NCBI RefSeq assembly: GCF_000769405.2
Contig: NZ_CP053439.1
Span: 2,108,001-2,172,000, forward strand
DNA length: 64,000 nt
Source: Rhizobium brockwellii
Lineage (GTDB): Bacteria > Pseudomonadota > Alphaproteobacteria > Rhizobiales > Rhizobiaceae
Direction: 5' to 3'
Made by a program: the position numbers and the translations under genes
The notes under the pieces: generated by a model
What the model was told of the DNA's origin: nothing
The model's input: only the letters and a program-made list of their open reading frames with translations
The model's database searches: none
Shown here: positions 1 through 7,316 of the stretch, piece after piece
Layout of the letters: each line of letters opens with the position of its first letter
How positions within the stretch are numbered: position 1 is the stretch's first letter

Positions 1-1999
1 TATGTCGGTCAAGGATGCCATCAAGCGCTCCATGCCCGGCCGCCTCGTTGGCGTCTCCGTCGACGCCCGCGGCAACCGCGCCTATCGCCTGTCGCTGCAG
101 ACCCGCGAACAGCATATCCGCCGCGAAAAGGCGACGTCGAACATCTGCACCGCGCAGGTGCTGCTTGCCGTCATGGCCTCCATGTACGCCGTCTTCCACG
201 GCCCGAAGGGCATCAAGGCGATCGCCCAGCAGGTGCACCAGAAGGCCGTGCTGATGGCCAAGGGCCTGGAAAAGCTCGGTTATAAGGTCGAGCCCGAGAC
301 CTTCTTCGACACGATCACCGTCGATGTCGGCCATATGCAGGGTCTCATCCTGCGTGCCGCCGTCGCCGAAGGCGTCAATCTGCGCAAGGTCGGCGAAACC
401 AAAATCGGCATGAGCCTTGACGAACGCACCCGGCCGGCGACGCTCGAAGCCGTCTGGCGCGCCTTCGGCGGCAATTTCACCATTGCCGATTTCGAGCCTT
501 CCTACCGCCTGCCGAAGGGCCTGCTCCGCACCAGCGATTACCTCACCCATCCGATCTTTCACATGAACCGCGCCGAAAGCGAGATGACGCGTTACATCCG
601 CCGGCTCTCCGACCGGGATCTGGCGCTCGACCGCTCGATGATCCCGCTCGGTTCCTGCACGATGAAGCTCAATGCGACGGCGGAAATGCTGCCGATCACC
701 TGGCCGGAATTTTCCGACATCCATCCCTTCGTGCCGGCCGACCAGGCGCTCGGCTACCGCGAGATGATCGACGACCTGATCGAAAAGCTCTGCGCCGTCA
801 CCGGCTACGACGCCTTCTCCATGCAGCCGAATTCCGGCGCGCAGGGCGAATATGCCGGCCTGCTGACGATCCGCAACTATCATATCGCCAATGGCGACGG
901 CCATCGCGACGTCTGCCTGATCCCGACCTCTGCGCATGGCACCAACCCGGCCTCGGCTCAGATGGTCGGCATGAAGGTCGTCGTCGTCAAGGTGCGCGAA
1001 AATGGCGATATCGATCTCGACGATTTCCGCGCCAAAGCTGAGCAGCATGCGGCAAACCTTTCGTGCTGCATGATCACCTATCCCTCGACGCACGGCGTCT
1101 TTGAGGAGACCGTCAAGGAAATCTGCGATCTGGTGCACGAGCATGGCGGCCAGGTTTATCTCGACGGCGCCAACATGAACGCCATGGTCGGCCTGTCCCG
1201 CCCCGGTGACATCGGCTCCGACGTTTCGCATCTCAATCTGCACAAGACCTTCTGCATTCCGCATGGCGGCGGCGGACCCGGCATGGGCCCGATCGGCGTC
1301 AAGGCGCATCTGGCCCCCTACCTGCCCGGCCATCCCGAAACCGACGGCCGTCCGGGTGCGGTCTCGGCCGCCGCCTTCGGCTCCGCCTCGATCCTGCCGA
1401 TCTCCTGGAGCTATTGCCTGATGATGGGCGGCGAAGGCCTGACGCAGGCGACCAAGGTGGCGATCCTGAACGCCAACTATATCGCCACCCGGCTGAAGGG
1501 CGCCTATGACGTGCTCTACAAGTCGGCTGCCGGCCGTGTCGCGCATGAATGCATCATCGACACCCGTCCGTTGGTCGACAGCTCAGGCGTCACCGTCGAC
1601 GACGTCGCCAAGCGGCTGATCGACTGCGGCTTCCATGCGCCGACCATGAGCTGGCCGGTCGCCGGGACGCTGATGATCGAGCCGACGGAAAGCGAGACCA
1701 AGGCCGAGCTCGACCGTTTCTGCGAGGCAATGCTGGCGATCCGCGAGGAAGCCCGCGCCATCGAGGATGGCCGCATGGACCAGGTGAACAACCCGCTGAA
1801 GAACGCGCCGCACACGGTGGAAGATCTCGTCGGCGAGTGGGATCGCCCCTACTCGCGCGAACAAGCCTGCTTCCCGCCCGGCGCCTTCCGCGTCGACAAA
1901 TACTGGTCCCCGGTCAACCGCGTCGACAATGTCTATGGCGACCGCAACCTGATCTGCACCTGCCCGCCGGTGGAAAGCTACGCCGAGGCAGCCGAATAG
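1..1999 (+). CDS. gcvP: Glycine dehydrogenase (P-protein of the glycine cleavage system), 3' part
   Basis: PLP-dependent glycine decarboxylase of the glycine cleavage complex; it decarboxylates glycine and passes the aminomethyl group to the lipoyl H-protein. The frame is open from the first base, so the N-terminal third is missing (full GcvP is about 950 residues; 665 are present). Near the left edge is the typical [16 protein letters not shown] stretch. The PLP lysine lies in [18 protein letters not shown], codon 1244-1246. The C-terminus is complete (stop TAG 1997-1999). It would be the last gene of a gcvT-gcvH-gcvP operon if the order is usual; a terminator follows. The last 25 bp recur after the TetR gene at 7130-7154. 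Confidence 0.97.
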   Translation, partial: MSVKDAIKRSMPGRLVGVSVDARGNRAYRLSLQTREQHIRREKATSNICTAQVLLAVMASMYAVFHGPKGIKAIAQQVHQKAVLMAKGLEKLGYKVEPETFFDTITVDVGHMQGLILRAAVAEGVNLRKVGETKIGMSLDERTRPATLEAVWRAFGGNFTIADFEPSYRLPKGLLRTSDYLTHPIFHMNRAESEMTRYIRRLSDRDLALDRSMIPLGSCTMKLNATAEMLPITWPEFSDIHPFVPADQALGYREMIDDLIEKLCAVTGYDAFSMQPNSGAQGEYAGLLTIRNYHIANGDGHRDVCLIPTSAHGTNPASAQMVGMKVVVVKVRENGDIDLDDFRAKAEQHAANLSCCMITYPSTHGVFEETVKEICDLVHEHGGQVYLDGANMNAMVGLSRPGDIGSDVSHLNLHKTFCIPHGGGGPGMGPIGVKAHLAPYLPGHPETDGRPGAVSAAAFGSASILPISWSYCLMMGGEGLTQATKVAILNANYIATRLKGAYDVLYKSAAGRVAHECIIDTRPLVDSSGVTVDDVAKRLIDCGFHAPTMSWPVAGTLMIEPTESETKAELDRFCEAMLAIREEARAIEDGRMDQVNNPLKNAPHTVEDLVGEWDRPYSREQACFPPGAFRVDKYWSPVNRVDNVYGDRNLICTCPPVESYAEAAE

Positions 2000-2000
2000 C
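1976..2000 (+). repeat. gcvP 3'-end direct repeat, left copy
   Basis: These 25 bases, which include the gcvP stop codon, match 7130-7154 at 23 of 25 positions. Both copies are followed within about 40 bp by a hairpin with the right arm GGGAGGGGCT. The pair brackets the IS element and the SDR/TetR genes. Confidence 0.7.
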
Positions 2001-2039
2001 GGTCAAGCCTGACGCTGTAGCGAAGGGCCGAGCAATCCA

Positions 2040-2066
2040 AGCCCCTTCCATCATGGGAGGGGCTTT
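2040..2066 (+). terminator. Intrinsic terminator of gcvP
   Basis: A 10-bp stem (2040-2049 with 2055-2064, one G-U pair) with loop ATCAT is followed by a short T stretch. It lies 40 bp after the gcvP stop. A very similar hairpin with the same right arm is at 7168-7194. Confidence 0.65.
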
Positions 2067-2088
2067 CCTAATTCTGATAGAAATGTGC

Positions 2089-2096
2089 GTCTAACC
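2089..2096. repeat. 8-bp target site duplication (left) of the IS66 element
   Basis: GTCTAACC here is repeated exactly at 5230-5237, directly outside the two inverted repeats. Eight bases is the usual duplication length for the IS66 family. At the right side the copy forms the left arm of a small hairpin (CTAACC-TGTGT-GGTTAG, 5232-5248), so the target was one arm of a palindrome. Confidence 0.9.
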
Positions 2097-2122
2097 GTAA
2101 ACGGTGTGCCGCTGGCACCTTG
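2097..2122. repeat. Left terminal inverted repeat of the IS66 element
   Basis: It begins GTAAACGGTGTGCCGC. Read inward, it matches the right end at 19 of 26 positions, including the family-typical GTAA tip. Confidence 0.85.
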
Positions 2123-2194
2123 ACTAGCTTGCTCAAAATTGGACGTGATCATTTGCCAGTCGCTGACGCTGGTGATAAAGATGCACCATGGAAT

Positions 2195-2222
2195 TTGTTC
2201 GCGCTTTCACTGTGATTATTAT
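2195..2222 (+). promoter_or_regulatory. Candidate sigma70-type promoter for the passenger module
   Basis: TTGTTC (2195-2200) is separated by 16 bp from TATTAT (2217-2222). Transcription would begin near 2229, run through the terminator hairpin at 2272-2298 and then into the passenger gene at 2327. This is the best promoter-like match in the 230 bp between the IS end and the gene. Confidence 0.45.
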
Positions 2223-2271
2223 CACCATTCATCGAGTGGTGGGTTAAGCACGTCATATTTCCAGACAAAGC

Positions 2272-2299
2272 AACCCGCCGCGAGGCGGGTTTTGTTTTT
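2272..2299 (+). terminator. Intrinsic terminator in front of the passenger gene
   Basis: A perfect 8-bp GC-rich stem (AACCCGCC 2272-2279 with GGCGGGTT 2284-2291) with a GCGA tetraloop is followed by TTGTTTTTC. No gene ends here. It is either the end of a short RNA begun near 2229 or a leader attenuator for the gene at 2327. A second hairpin (2223-2229 with 2235-2241) lies upstream. Confidence 0.75.
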
Positions 2300-2326
2300 C
2301 CGCTCGCGGCCATTTTGGAGTCCAGA

Positions 2327-2722
2327 ATGTCCGACCATCCCTTGAAAGCCCTTATCGAATCTGCAGACCGTTCCATATCGGCCAAAGACTTCGACGGCTT
2401 GATGCGATTTTACACCGATGATGCCACCTTAGTGGTCAAGGCAGGCATGTACGCCAAAGGCAAAGACCAGATCAGGAAAGCGTTCGAAGCAATCTCTGCT
2501 CATTTCCAAGGTAAATTGAAAGTCCGCCAAGGGCGGATGGAGGTGATCGAGGGCGGAGACACAGCGTTGGTCATCATGGAAACGTGGTTGGATGCCGTCG
2601 ACGAAAGCGGCATTGCGACGTCGACGGTACGACGTGCCACCTATGTGTTTCGTAGAGACTCGTCTGGCACCTGGTTATGCGCTGTAGACAATTCCTACGG
2701 CACGGCTCTCCTCGATAGTTGA
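2327..2722 (+). CDS. SnoaL-like / YybH-type (NTF2 fold) protein, passenger of the IS66 element
   Basis: About 131 residues. The sequence fits the DUF4440/SnoaL-like NTF2-fold group: an N-terminal helix with KDFDGLMRFYTDDATLV, then a G-x-D-Q-I-R-K-A-F helix and a curved sheet ending in W(L)CAVDNSYG. Members are small cone-shaped enzymes or ligand-binding proteins; the substrate here is unknown. The start ATG 2327 is chosen for GGAG at 2317-2320; a TTG at 2315 is in frame but would bury that site. Its codons look less GC-rich than the neighbouring chromosome. It is convergent with tnpC and lies inside the IS boundaries, so it moves with the element. A role in transposition is not indicated. Confidence 0.8.
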   Translation: MSDHPLKALIESADRSISAKDFDGLMRFYTDDATLVVKAGMYAKGKDQIRKAFEAISAHFQGKLKVRQGRMEVIEGGDTALVIMETWLDAVDESGIATSTVRRATYVFRRDSSGTWLCAVDNSYGTALLDS

Positions 2723-2780
2723 GAATGCCCCCGGCCCGGTGCCCACGTTGGGTCGGGGACAGCGTTCCGGTTGGCGCAGA

Positions 2781-4337
2781 TTACGTTGCCGCATACTGCC
2801 ACGGCAGAAGCTCATCAATCCGGTTCTGCCTGTGGCCGTTGACAATGGCGGTGAGCGTGGCGGTCAGGTAGGCCTGCGGATCAACCGAATTGAGCTTACA
2901 CGTCTCGATGAGCGAGGCGATGGTCGCCCAGTTCTCAGCACCAGTGTCGTGCCCGGCAAAGAGCGCATTCTTACGATTGAGGGCTATCGGCCGGATGGTC
3001 CGCTCGACACTGTTGTTGTCGATCTCGATGCGGCCATCGGTCAGGAAGAGCTTCAGACCATCCCAGTATTTGGCAATGTAGGCCAAGGCCTCGCCGAGTG
3101 GGGACTTGGTTGAGACACGGGCACGGTGATGGACAAGCCAGGTTTGCATGTCGGCGACGAGTGGCGCTGACCGCTCCTGCCGTCCAGCGAGACGAACCTG
3201 CGGATCACGGCCGCGCAGTTCGGCCTCGATGCGATACAGTTCACCGATCCGTTTGACGCCGTCTTCGGCAATCGGTGCTATTCCGTTGTGGGTGATCTCC
3301 ACCAACTTGCGACGGGCGTGTGCCCAACAATAGGCAAGCCGAATGTCCGGGCCAACGCGCTCTGGTGCGATCAGCCTGTTGTATCCGGTATAGCCATCGA
3401 CCTGCAGGATACCGGAGAAGCCCCGCAATATTCGTTCTGCATGAATGCCTCCTCGACCAGGCGCATAGGTGAAGGCCACGCCCGGTGGAGCGCCGCCGCC
3501 CCATGGGCGATCATCCCGCGCGAGCGCCCAGAAGTATCCGGTCTTGGTTTTGCGGGAGCCAGGATCAAGCACCGGAGCACGGGTTTCGTCCATGAACAGC
3601 TTGGTCGAGCGCTTCAGGTCGGCAATCAGTGCATCGAAGACGGGCCGCAATTCATAGGCTGCCCGACCGACCCAGTCTGCGAGCGTGGAGCGGTCGAGAT
3701 CGACACCCTGGCGGCTCATGATCTGGGCCTGGCGGTAAAGCGGAAGGTGATCGGCATATTTGGAGACCAGAACATGCGCGACGGTCGCTTCGGTCGGTAG
3801 GCCTGCCTGGATCAGCCGTGCTGGAGCTGGGGCCTGAAGGACGCCGTCGGTGCAGGCACGGCACGCATATTTGGGACGACGCGTGACGATGACGCGCAAT
3901 TGCGCCGGGACCACGTCCAAACGCTCCGAGACATCCTCGCCAATGCAATGCAGGCATCCACCGCAGGCGCAGATTAGGCTTTCCGGCTCGATCACCTCTT
4001 CGACACGGGGAAGGTGCTTTGGAAGGGAGCCGCGATTGATCGCGTGTGCCTTGGCAATCCTGTTTCCAGCAGGAACGTCCGCCTCATCCTCGGCATGGAT
4101 CGCTGCAATGGCCGTTTCCAGGTCTTCCAGTGCCAGATCAAACTGGCAGGGATCGGTCTTCTCAGACTTGCGCCCGAAGGCTGCCTGCTTGAACGCTGCG
4201 ACCAGCTTCTCAAGCCGTTCGATCCGCTCATCCTTGCGGGCTATCTGGGCGTCTTTGCCTGCCTCGCGTGCCTGGGCTGCGAGCAGCATCGCCTTCAGGG
4301 CGGCAACATCATCGGGAAGGTCGGCGGCGTCTAGCAT
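2781..4337 (-). CDS. tnpC: IS66-family transposase TnpC
   Basis: 518 residues, the normal size for the IS66 DDE transposase. Order of parts: an N-terminal leucine-rich coiled region (about 1-55), a Cys-rich zinc-finger block (CACGGCLHC and YACRAC, about 120-165), the DDE core with D in FMDETRAP and D in QVDGYTGYN, E in DNNSVERTIRP, and the IS66 C-terminal tail. The frame is intact. It is the third gene of the element, 69 bp after tnpB. Confidence 0.96.
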   Translation of the reverse strand: MLDAADLPDDVAALKAMLLAAQAREAGKDAQIARKDERIERLEKLVAAFKQAAFGRKSEKTDPCQFDLALEDLETAIAAIHAEDEADVPAGNRIAKAHAINRGSLPKHLPRVEEVIEPESLICACGGCLHCIGEDVSERLDVVPAQLRVIVTRRPKYACRACTDGVLQAPAPARLIQAGLPTEATVAHVLVSKYADHLPLYRQAQIMSRQGVDLDRSTLADWVGRAAYELRPVFDALIADLKRSTKLFMDETRAPVLDPGSRKTKTGYFWALARDDRPWGGGAPPGVAFTYAPGRGGIHAERILRGFSGILQVDGYTGYNRLIAPERVGPDIRLAYCWAHARRKLVEITHNGIAPIAEDGVKRIGELYRIEAELRGRDPQVRLAGRQERSAPLVADMQTWLVHHRARVSTKSPLGEALAYIAKYWDGLKLFLTDGRIEIDNNSVERTIRPIALNRKNALFAGHDTGAENWATIASLIETCKLNSVDPQAYLTATLTAIVNGHRQNRIDELLPWQYAAT

Positions 4338-4406
4338 GGCTAGAACCTACCAAAATCCAGCCCGTTTTGCCTTTGGAATTTATAGTCCTGAGTCATCGTG
4401 CCGCAG

Positions 4407-4760
4407 CTATTCGATGACCTCCGGGGTTCTCGTCTGTATGGCATGAACCCGCCGCCAATCGAGGCCCGCAAACAGAGCTTCGAACTGGGCGTGGGTGAGC
4501 GTCATCAATCCATCCTTGATGCCTGGCCAAGTGAACGTCTGCTCTTCCAGCCGTTTGTAGGCCATGACGATCCCGGAGCCATCCCAGTAGATCAGCTTCA
4601 ACCGGTCCGCCTTGCGTGATCGGAACACGAAGACCGTTCCGGTAAACGGGTCCTTGTGCAGCTCATTCTTCACCAGCGCCGCCAAGCCGTCATGACCCTT
4701 GCGGAAGTCTACGGGTTTGGTGGCCACCATGATCCTGACGAGGTTTGACGGAAAGATCAT
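4407..4760 (-). CDS. tnpB: IS66 accessory protein TnpB
   Basis: 117 residues, matching the IS66 Orf2 family (KPVDFRKGHDGLAALV near the N-terminus and the conserved core VFVFRSRKADRLKLIYWDG). TnpB is needed for full transposition of IS66-type elements, with unknown biochemistry. Its ATG overlaps the tnpA stop in ATGA (4757-4760), the usual translational coupling. Confidence 0.96.
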   Translation of the reverse strand: MIFPSNLVRIMVATKPVDFRKGHDGLAALVKNELHKDPFTGTVFVFRSRKADRLKLIYWDGSGIVMAYKRLEEQTFTWPGIKDGLMTLTHAQFEALFAGLDWRRVHAIQTRTPEVIE

Positions 4761-5146
4761 GTCGCCGCCGCCAGGGCGCGAGCGATTGCAGCGATCCGGG
4801 TCGCAGATGCGCCTTCCTCCAGGCGGATCGTGACCGGACCAACGACGATCTCGGCACGGGAAACGGCTTTGACCTTCGACGGCACAGGCAACGGCGGCTC
4901 GACAACCATGGCCGCGAATTCGACGGCGTCTTCTGGCTCTGGCAACACCAGCTTGCCCTGCCGCGCCATCGTCCGCCAGGTGGAAAGGCTGTTGGCTCGC
5001 AATCCATAGCGCTGCGCAACTTCATTGACTGTCGTGTCAGGCCTCAAGCTTTCCGAAACAATCTTCGCCTTGACCTCGTCCGGCCAATGTCGGTGAACCT
5101 CACGTCCAGGCTTCCTGGTTGTGAGAAACTCCAATGTAGTCTCCAT
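4757..5146 (-). CDS. tnpA: IS66 accessory protein TnpA
   Basis: 129 residues from the chosen ATG at 5146, which has GGGAG seven bases upstream; an upstream in-frame ATG at 5185 would add 13 residues and has no comparable site. An N-terminal helix-turn-helix like that of IS3/IS66 OrfA proteins is visible (HWPDEVKAKIVSESL then VNEVAQRYGLRANSLSTW). It is the first gene of the tnpABC unit. Confidence 0.93.
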   Translation of the reverse strand: METTLEFLTTRKPGREVHRHWPDEVKAKIVSESLRPDTTVNEVAQRYGLRANSLSTWRTMARQGKLVLPEPEDAVEFAAMVVEPPLPVPSKVKAVSRAEIVVGPVTIRLEEGASATRIAAIARALAAAT

Positions 5147-5203
5147 GGAGAAACTCCCGTTCTTCATCCATGGAAAGCCGATCACAGATTAGACGGCAGC
5201 GAG

Positions 5204-5229
5204 CAATGTGGGAGTGGAACAGCGGTTAC
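5204..5229. repeat. Right terminal inverted repeat of the IS66 element
   Basis: Read inward on the minus strand it begins GTAACCGCTGTTCCAC. It lies 58 bp upstream of the chosen tnpA start and directly inside the GTCTAACC duplication. Confidence 0.85.
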
Positions 5230-5330
5230 GTCTAACCTGTGTGGTTAGCAGCCGATCCAGGCTCAATTCCTCGGCAAGGGCACCAGTTCCCCTGCTCTCC
5301 ATCAGCGTCGAATCGTGCCGGTTTGCGGCC

Positions 5331-5444
5331 TAGAACAGGATGATTTTAGGCCCGGTCGGCCTAAAATCTGAGTCCTGTTCTACATTATATGATTAGAGCA
5401 TGATGTCGTCCGAAAACCGCTTACACTTTTCGGCATCATGCTCT
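5331..5444. repeat. RIME-like mosaic palindromic repeat (two palindromes)
   Basis: Palindrome 1: outer arms TAGAACAGGA (5331-5340) and TCCTGTTCTA (5373-5382) enclose a perfect 10-bp hairpin (5343-5352 with 5358-5367). Palindrome 2: 5395-5444, with arms AGAGCATGATG and CATCATGCTCT around CCGAAAACCGCTTACAC. The size (114 bp) and two-palindrome layout resemble RIME1 of rhizobia. Its right end reaches the stop codon of the dehydrogenase gene. Confidence 0.75.
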
Positions 5445-6411
5445 AGAAGCGCTCGCCGACCATATCCTCGCTTTTGGCCCACAACGCCCTGGCCGTCTCG
5501 GGATCGAGCGCGTAGGTGCGCACGCCTTCGGAAATCGGGCTGATCTCCGCATCCGTCACTTCGGAGACGTGGCAATTCTCGCAATATCTGCCGCCGACCG
5601 CGTCTGCCGGGGCGACGAAACCTGCCCAGACGGAGGTAGCCGCACCCTGGGGAATCGTCTTCCACTGGAAGGGCGGCTTGCCCTCGGCGGCGAGTGCTGC
5701 GTTGATCTGCGTTATCATGCCTTCAATCATGTCGGGGTCGAGATGACGGTCGAGCTCGGTCTGGATGCCGCCGGGATGCAGTGCCGTTGCACGGATGCCG
5801 CGCTCCTTGAGGCGCCGGTCGAGTTCCACGGCGAACAGGATATTGGCGGTTTTCGACTGGGCATAGGCCGCCCAGGGCTCATAGGTCTTGCTCTCGAAAT
5901 TGAGGTCGTCGAGGCTGAAAGGTGCCATGCGATGGCCCGAGGACGCGACGATCACCACTCGGCCGCCCGATGTGACCAGCGGTGCGATGCGGTTGACCAG
6001 CACGAAATGACCGAGATGGTTGGTGCCGAATTGCGTTTCGAAGCCATCGGCGGTGCGGCCGAAGGGAGCGGCCATCACACCGGCATTGGCAATGACGACA
6101 TCGAAGAGGCGGCCATCCGAAATGAGCGCATCGGCGCAGGCACGCACGCTCGCCAGAGAGGCAAGATCAAGCTCGACGATGTCTAGGCTGCCGCCATTGG
6201 CCGCACCGGCACGCACGATTTCCGTTGCCGCCCTCGCCTTTGCAAGGTCGCGTGCCGTACCCGTCACCTGCGCTCCATGGGCTGCCAGCACACGCGCGGT
6301 TTCCACGCCGAGGCCGGCAGAAACACCCGTCACCAGAACGCGCTTGCCCTTGAGATCGACGCCGGCGAGCACCTCATCGGTGGTTGATGTCGCGCCAAAA
6401 AGTCCACTCAT
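5443..6411 (-). CDS. Short-chain dehydrogenase/reductase (SDR), protochlorophyllide-reductase-like subgroup
   Basis: 322 residues from the ATG at 6411 (AAGGAG six bases upstream). The Rossmann nucleotide motif TGVSAGLG is near residue 25, NAG near 105, the catalytic YAQSK near 195. The extended C-terminal half and LHPGGIQTEL resemble the retinol dehydrogenase / light-dependent protochlorophyllide reductase-like SDRs, which use NADP(H); the substrate is unknown. It is divergent from a TetR gene across 134 bp holding two operator-like palindromes, so repression by that TetR with relief by a small molecule is likely. Confidence 0.93.
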   Translation of the reverse strand: MSGLFGATSTTDEVLAGVDLKGKRVLVTGVSAGLGVETARVLAAHGAQVTGTARDLAKARAATEIVRAGAANGGSLDIVELDLASLASVRACADALISDGRLFDVVIANAGVMAAPFGRTADGFETQFGTNHLGHFVLVNRIAPLVTSGGRVVIVASSGHRMAPFSLDDLNFESKTYEPWAAYAQSKTANILFAVELDRRLKERGIRATALHPGGIQTELDRHLDPDMIEGMITQINAALAAEGKPPFQWKTIPQGAATSVWAGFVAPADAVGGRYCENCHVSEVTDAEISPISEGVRTYALDPETARALWAKSEDMVGERF

Positions 6412-6485
6412 GATTATCTCCTTGATCATGGACGCACCACTCCAGGCAGGTGGACCATTGCCCGCCGGCCCCAAATGAAATAAAA

Positions 6486-6521
6486 GGAGGGTGCCTCCAG
6501 ATAAATATGGAGGGCGCCTCC
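6486..6521. promoter_or_regulatory. Twin palindromic operators for the TetR regulator
   Basis: GGAGGGTGCCTCC (6486-6498) and GGAGGGCGCCTCC (6509-6521) are near-identical palindromes spaced 23 bp centre to centre. They lie between the divergent SDR and TetR genes, so one protein bound here could control both. Confidence 0.7.
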
Positions 6522-6545
6522 GCTTATCAAGAGGACTGCTCGGAA

Positions 6546-7130
6546 ATGGCCGAAAAAAGTGACGAGCCCACAGTCCGAAAGCCGCGTGCGGATGCCGAAC
6601 GCAATCGTCTTCTGCTGATGGAAACGGCAAAGACCGTCTTTGCCGACAAGGGTTCCAGCGCCAGCCTGGAGGAAATCGCCCGCATCGCCGGCGTCGGCAT
6701 CGGCACGCTCTATCGCCATTTCCCGACGCGCGATGCACTGGTTTCCGCCATCTACCGCAACGAGACGGCGCAGCTTGCCGCTGCCGCCAAAAGCCTTGCC
6801 GAGACGCATCCGCCTGTCGAAGCGCTTCGCCTGTGGCTGGTGCAGTTCGTGGATTATGTGGTGACGAAACACGGCATGTCCGAGGTGCTGGATTCTTTGG
6901 TCGGCGGCACTTCCGAGCTCTATGCCGATTCCGCCGATTTGATCATAGGTGCGGTCAATCTGCTGGTGGATCGCGCAGTCGCCACCGGTGAAATCCGTCT
7001 GGCGATGGACCCGGTCGATATCCTGCGCGCCCTGGCGGGCGGCGCTAGCATCAGCAGTGGGCCCGCCTGGCGGGATGCGGCAAGGCAACTCATCGATATT
7101 CTGATAGCGGGTATGAGAGCCAATCGCTGA
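6546..7130 (+). CDS. TetR/AcrR family transcriptional regulator
   Basis: 194 residues. The N-terminal TetR helix-turn-helix is clear (ADAERNRLLLMETAKTVF, then ASLEEIARIAGVGIGTLYRHF, about residues 18-65); the rest is a helical ligand-binding domain. The ATG at 6546 is preceded by AAGAGGA; upstream Met codons in frame run through the operator palindromes and are unlikely starts. Probable repressor of itself and of the divergent SDR gene. The last base of its stop codon is the first base of the duplicated gcvP tail (7130). Confidence 0.93.
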   Translation: MAEKSDEPTVRKPRADAERNRLLLMETAKTVFADKGSSASLEEIARIAGVGIGTLYRHFPTRDALVSAIYRNETAQLAAAAKSLAETHPPVEALRLWLVQFVDYVVTKHGMSEVLDSLVGGTSELYADSADLIIGAVNLLVDRAVATGEIRLAMDPVDILRALAGGASISSGPAWRDAARQLIDILIAGMRANR

Positions 7131-7154
7131 GCTACGCTGAGGCAGCGGAATAGC
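7130..7154 (+). repeat. gcvP 3'-end direct repeat, right copy
   Basis: It matches 1976-2000 at 23 of 25 bases, including the TAG that ends gcvP, although no gcvP frame precedes it here. It suggests that sequence now between 2000 and 7130 was inserted beside gcvP with duplication of its end. Confidence 0.65.
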
Positions 7155-7167
7155 AGCAGTGCGGCAA

Positions 7168-7194
7168 AGCTCCTTCCACAGGTTGGGAGGGGCT
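7168..7194 (+). terminator. Terminator-like hairpin after the TetR gene
   Basis: A 10-bp stem (7168-7177 with 7185-7194, containing G-U pairs) resembles the gcvP terminator. It lacks a good T tract, so termination may be weak. Confidence 0.4.
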
Positions 7195-7316
7195 GCATGC
7201 TTTGGCGCTCAAGGATCAAATTTAACCTTTCTTAGCAAGTCTCTGTTAGCAATTCATAAAGGCGGCTTCCATCAACATGGATCACCGTCGATCCCTTGTT
7301 TTGCGTGCAGGTTCTT

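Larger units (their letters stand above)
2097..5229 (-). mobile_element. Complete IS66-family insertion sequence with a passenger gene (3133 bp)
   Basis: The boundaries come from terminal repeats starting GTAA (2097-2122 and the complement of 5204-5229; 19 of 26 positions match) and from the exact 8-bp duplication GTCTAACC outside each end. Inside, on the minus strand, are tnpA, tnpB and tnpC in the standard IS66 order. Between tnpC and the left end lie 684 bp that classical IS66 elements lack; they hold a promoter, a terminator hairpin and an oppositely oriented SnoaL-like gene. All open frames are intact, so the element may be active. It sits 90 bp after the gcvP stop. Confidence 0.92.

Noticed and set aside
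2756..2771. A possible second, internal IS end near the tnpC stop (GGGGACAGCGTTCCGG)
   Set aside because: Only 7 of 16 positions match the right inverted repeat and it lacks GTAA and a target duplication. The ends at 2097 and 5229 are far better.
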